This document shows, in pieces, positions 57,545 to 64,000 of a DNA stretch of 64,000 nt. The position numbers were made by a program, and so were the translations under genes. The notes under the pieces are model-generated. The model saw only the letters and a list, made by a program, of their open reading frames with translations, was not told where the DNA came from and did no database searches. The stretch is from Zingiber officinale. Taxonomy: Eukaryota > Streptophyta > Magnoliopsida > Zingiberales > Zingiberaceae. Position 1 is the first letter of the stretch, and each line of letters starts with the position of its first letter. The stretch is taken from positions 29,084,492 through 29,148,491 of the forward strand of contig NC_056004.1 in the NCBI RefSeq assembly GCF_018446385.1. Direction: 5' to 3'.

Positions 57545-59989
57545 CTAATGAAGATTTTGTTGAAAACAAGAATGATGAAAATGAAGAATTTGTGAGAAAT
57601 GAAAGTGATGAGAATGAGAAAGTTATAGAAAATGAGAACGAAGAGAATACAGATTTTAATGATTTGGATGAAATTGAAATTGACAAAACTAATGATATTG
57701 ATAAGTGTTGTGATGATGAGCATGCAAACAAATATCAATGTTCAACACCTAAATATGATTTGAACATATTTGATCCAAGAGTTTGGGATACTCTTGATAC
57801 AAAAATGAGGGATTTACTTGTGGAAAGAGGTCATAAAAGAGAATATATTCTCAAGTTTTCTTTAGATAAAGAATCTCGACACTTTTCTCATACTTATTAT
57901 GTTCTAATGTTACCAAATGGTGAGACTCGTGATCGAAAATGGTTAGTGTACTCAAAGGAGTTGGACAAAGTATTTTTCATTTATTGTAAGTTGTTTAAAG
58001 TAATACACACCAAAAGTAATTTAGCAAGAGAAGAAGTTAATGATTGGAAACATTTATCTGACAAACTTAAACAACATGAAAATAGTGTTGAACACCTCAC
58101 TAATCTAAGAGTTTTTGTTGAACTACAAATGAGATTAAAGAAAACATTGACAATTGATAAGGAATAAAAGAACAAATTAAAAAGGACACAAAACATTGGA
58201 AACACGTTATGCTAAGAATAGTTGTTGTTGTCAAATGTCTTGCTATACATAATTTGGCATTTCATGGTACACATGACAAAATTTATAAAGATGGTAATGG
58301 TAATTTTTTGGGTTTACTTGAAATGATTGCAGATTTTGATCCAATAATGCAAGAACATTTTCGACGCATTCAAGATAAAAAGATTCATTATCATTATCTT
58401 AGTCATAAAATTCAAAACGAGTTAATATCTATTCTAGCCTCCAAAGTCAAGAATGCAATAATTAAAAAAAGAAAAAGAGACAAAATATTTTTCAATAATT
58501 TTTGATTGTACACCGGATGCAAGTCACAAAGAACAAATGACTCTCATATTAAGATGTGTAGATGTTTTAGAGACTCCAATTAAAATAGAAGAGTACTTCT
58601 TAGAATTTATAAATGTAGAAGATACAACTAATTTAGATCTTTTCAATGAACTGAAATTTGTTTTACAATCTTTAGAACTTGATATTGATAATGTGAGAGG
58701 GCAAGATTATGATAATGGATCTAATATGAAAGGCAAAAATCAAGGTGTGCAAAGAAGATTGCTTGACATTAATCCTAGAGCATTTTACATACCATATGAT
58801 TCTCATTCTCATAACCTAGTTGTTTGTGACATGACAAATTCTTGTGCTAAAGCAAAATTATTTTTTGGAGCATGTCAATATATGTACATCGTGTTCTCTA
58901 ATTCAACAAAAAGATGGAATGTTTTACTTGAATAAATTGATGGATTAACTTTAAGATCATTGTCAACTACAAGATGGGAAAGTCATATTGAAATAGTTAA
59001 AGCAATACTATCTCAAGCTTCCCAAATTAGAGAAGCTTTGTTCAAATTAGCATAAATAAGTGAAGATAGAAAATTAAGTAGAGATGTTGAAACGTTAGCA
59101 TCTGGTGAACTTTCAAGTTTTGAATTTATATTAAGCCTTGTTATTTGACATGATATTTTGCATAAAATTAACTTAGTTAGTAAAAAATTATAGTTAGAGG
59201 ATATGCGTCTTGATGTTGCTGTAAAACAATTTTCTAGTCTTGTTTCTTTTTTTGAAAAATATAGAGAAAATAGTTTTTCTTCTGCTATGGTTAATGCAAA
59301 AAAAATAGCATCTGATATGGAAATTGAGCCTGTATTTCCTACAAAACGTAATATTAGTAGAAAGAGGTATTTTGATGAGATTGCTAATACTGAAAGGAAA
59401 AATCAATCACTAAAAGAGTCTTTTCGAATAGATTATTTTATCTTAGTGGTCAATATTGCTCTTGGGCAATTGAAAAGTCAGTTTGAATAGTTGCATTATT
59501 TTGAATCTATATTTGGGTTATTGTATGATGTTGCTAAATTAGTTTCGATGGATGATGATGAATTGATGAGTTCTTGTGTTAATCTTGAAAATACTTTAAA
59601 AATTAGCGACACTTCTGATATTGATACAAAATATATGTTTTCAGAATTACAAGTTTTGAAAGTAATGTTACCCAGTGAATCTTATGAAACAAGTAAAAAA
59701 ATGGTCTTCCATTCAAATATTAGAGTTTTTAAAAATAATAGATATGTTTCCAAATATGATGATTGCTTATAGGATATTATTGAGAATACCCATAACAGTG
59801 GCATCTGCCTAATGAAGTTTTTCAAAATTAAAATTAATAAAATCTTATTTACGGACCACAATGACTCAAGATAGGCTAAATGAATTAGCAATTTTATGCA
59901 TTGAAAATAATATTTTGGAAAATATTGAATATGGTGATATTATTGATGATTTTGCTTTTAAAAATGCATCACGAGGACACTTTAAATGA
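57545..59989 (+). pseudogene. hAT-family transposase, ZMYM1/TTF-type, broken
   Basis: Fragments in order: an acidic start (NEDFVENKNDENEEFV) fused directly to the LTR; a zf-TTF-like stretch (FDPRVWDTLDTKMRDLLVER, SRHFSHTYY, DRKWLVYSKELDKVFFIYCKLF); DUF4371-like sequence (WKHLSDKLKQHE; NLAFHGTHDKIY, NFLGLLEMIADFDPIMQEH); and hAT C-terminal dimerisation (RLNELAILCIEN). In-frame stops or shifts lie at about 58167, 58505, 58935, 59055, 59145, 59490, 59772 and 59870. The true N-terminus is missing, cut by the LTR. It could be a transposon or a domesticated relative that decayed. Confidence 0.8.
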
Positions 59990-63313
<3,324 letters not shown>

Positions 63314-64000
63314 CTATCTCGGCCCAGACACCTCCTGCGACGACAAGTAGGAGAGCAGCGGCGGCGTCGCCGATGACCTCCCACTCGTGGTGCTTGTTGC
63401 CGATCCTCCTTGCCTCAAGTCCAATTCCCGTGACCAGTGTCCGTACAGTCTCAAATATTTTAGCGAGTTCGGCCGCGGCTCACCTACCGGTACCGTCCCC
63501 TCCAGCATCGCCACCACCGCCGTCATGCTCGGCCGACTTCCCGGCTCCTCGTGCAGGCAGCACAGGGCCACCCTGACGATCCTCTCCAGCTCCGCCCAGT
63601 TCACGTTCCCCTCCAGCCTCGGGTCAGCCAATTCCTCGTACCTACCCTGCTCGTGCATCTCCAAAGCCAACATCGGGAAGTACGGAGACGGGGAGCCGGT
63701 CAACTCTGAGTCGCTCCCGTCGGCGCGATTTTTTCGCCCCCGTAATATCTCCAGCAGCACCATCCCGAAGCTGTACACGTCTGTCTTATCGGAGATGGCG
63801 GCGTTGGTGAGCCATTCCGGCGCTAGGTAGCCGCGCGTCCCCCTCATGGTGGTGAAGAGCCCAGACTGCTCCGGGTTCATCAGCTTGGCCAACCCGAAGT
63901 CCGCAATCTTGACCTGGTTGTGATCGTGGAGCAGGATGTTCTCCGGCTTCACGTCGCAGTGGATGATCCTGTGCTCGCATCCAGCGTGGAGGTAGGCGAG
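63314..64000 (-). CDS. G-type lectin S-receptor-like Ser/Thr kinase, C-terminal part
   Basis: A plasma-membrane receptor kinase; this part is the cytoplasmic kinase C-lobe and tail. The frame is open from the window edge (LAYLHAGCEHRIIHCDVKPE) for 228 codons to TAG at 63314-63316. Visible: catalytic loop HCDVKPEN (residues 14-21 of the piece), so a non-RD kinase; DFGLAK (34-39); activation segment TTMRGTRGYLAPEW (50-63); then DVYSFGMVLLEI, HEQGRYEELADPRLEG, ALCCLHEEPGSRPSM and the tail ending SSQEVSGPR. That tail and domain order resemble the Arabidopsis At5g35370 type. No breaks, high GC as in monocot genes, probably functional. The lectin, PAN and transmembrane parts lie beyond the window. 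Confidence 0.92.
   Translation of the reverse strand, partial: LAYLHAGCEHRIIHCDVKPENILLHDHNQVKIADFGLAKLMNPEQSGLFTTMRGTRGYLAPEWLTNAAISDKTDVYSFGMVLLEILRGRKNRADGSDSELTGSPSPYFPMLALEMHEQGRYEELADPRLEGNVNWAELERIVRVALCCLHEEPGSRPSMTAVVAMLEGTVPVGEPRPNSLKYLRLYGHWSRELDLRQGGSATSTTSGRSSATPPLLSYLSSQEVSGPR

Overview
This is a gene-poor, repeat-packed stretch of a plant nuclear genome. Plant hallmarks are CACTA (En/Spm) transposons with CACTACAAGAAA ends, LTR elements with a TGGTATCAGAGC primer site, captured plant gene fragments (eS26, HUS1, KRR1, CIPK) and a G-type lectin receptor kinase at the right edge. I suspect a monocot, perhaps Zingiberales, from the general look of the retroelements, but this is only an impression. 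The one gene that looks normal and alive is the receptor kinase C-terminus at 63314-64000 (minus). Everything else is mobile DNA or pseudogenes.

Left part (1-17539): a GC-rich degenerate-repeat sequence holds a complete 5.0 kb CACTA element (718-5732, target duplication GGT) carrying an intron-containing copy of the ribosomal protein eS26 gene and a decayed Ulp1-like protease. A gag-only LTR element on the minus strand follows (LTR 7362-8868, gag 11342-13147, second LTR broken at 14085). At 14083 the sequence jumps back to the right end of the first CACTA element and repeats 5461-7361 as 14083-15947. This second copy ends in a solo LTR (15948-17363) followed by the expected AGGAT duplication. 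It is either an illegitimate recombination product or two haplotypes joined in the assembly.

Middle (17540-37726): a CACTA element with a TNP2-type transposase and a Transposase_24-type second gene is cut off near 22913. It joins the extremely AT-rich interior of an LTR element whose 5' end is missing. Into that interior have gone two solo LTRs of Ty3/gypsy look (23216-26096, TSD ATATC; 26708-33052, TSD GAAGC). The second holds another CACTA element (29510-32787, TSD TTT) that has captured parts of HUS1 and KRR1.

Right part (37727-64000): the 3' LTR of the AT-rich element is split by an 18.5 kb Ty3/gypsy element on the minus strand (38827-57309, TSD ATCTT) with nearly identical 3.7 kb LTRs but a dead pol. 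That element is itself split by a complete gag-only element (45767-53307, TSD GTACT) with an open 594-codon gag and no pol. Past the outer LTR come a broken hAT (ZMYM1-like) transposase, a CIPK pseudogene and the receptor kinase. The gag-only family's LTRs are built largely from short inverted repeats whose two arms change together, which is the most unusual structural signal here.
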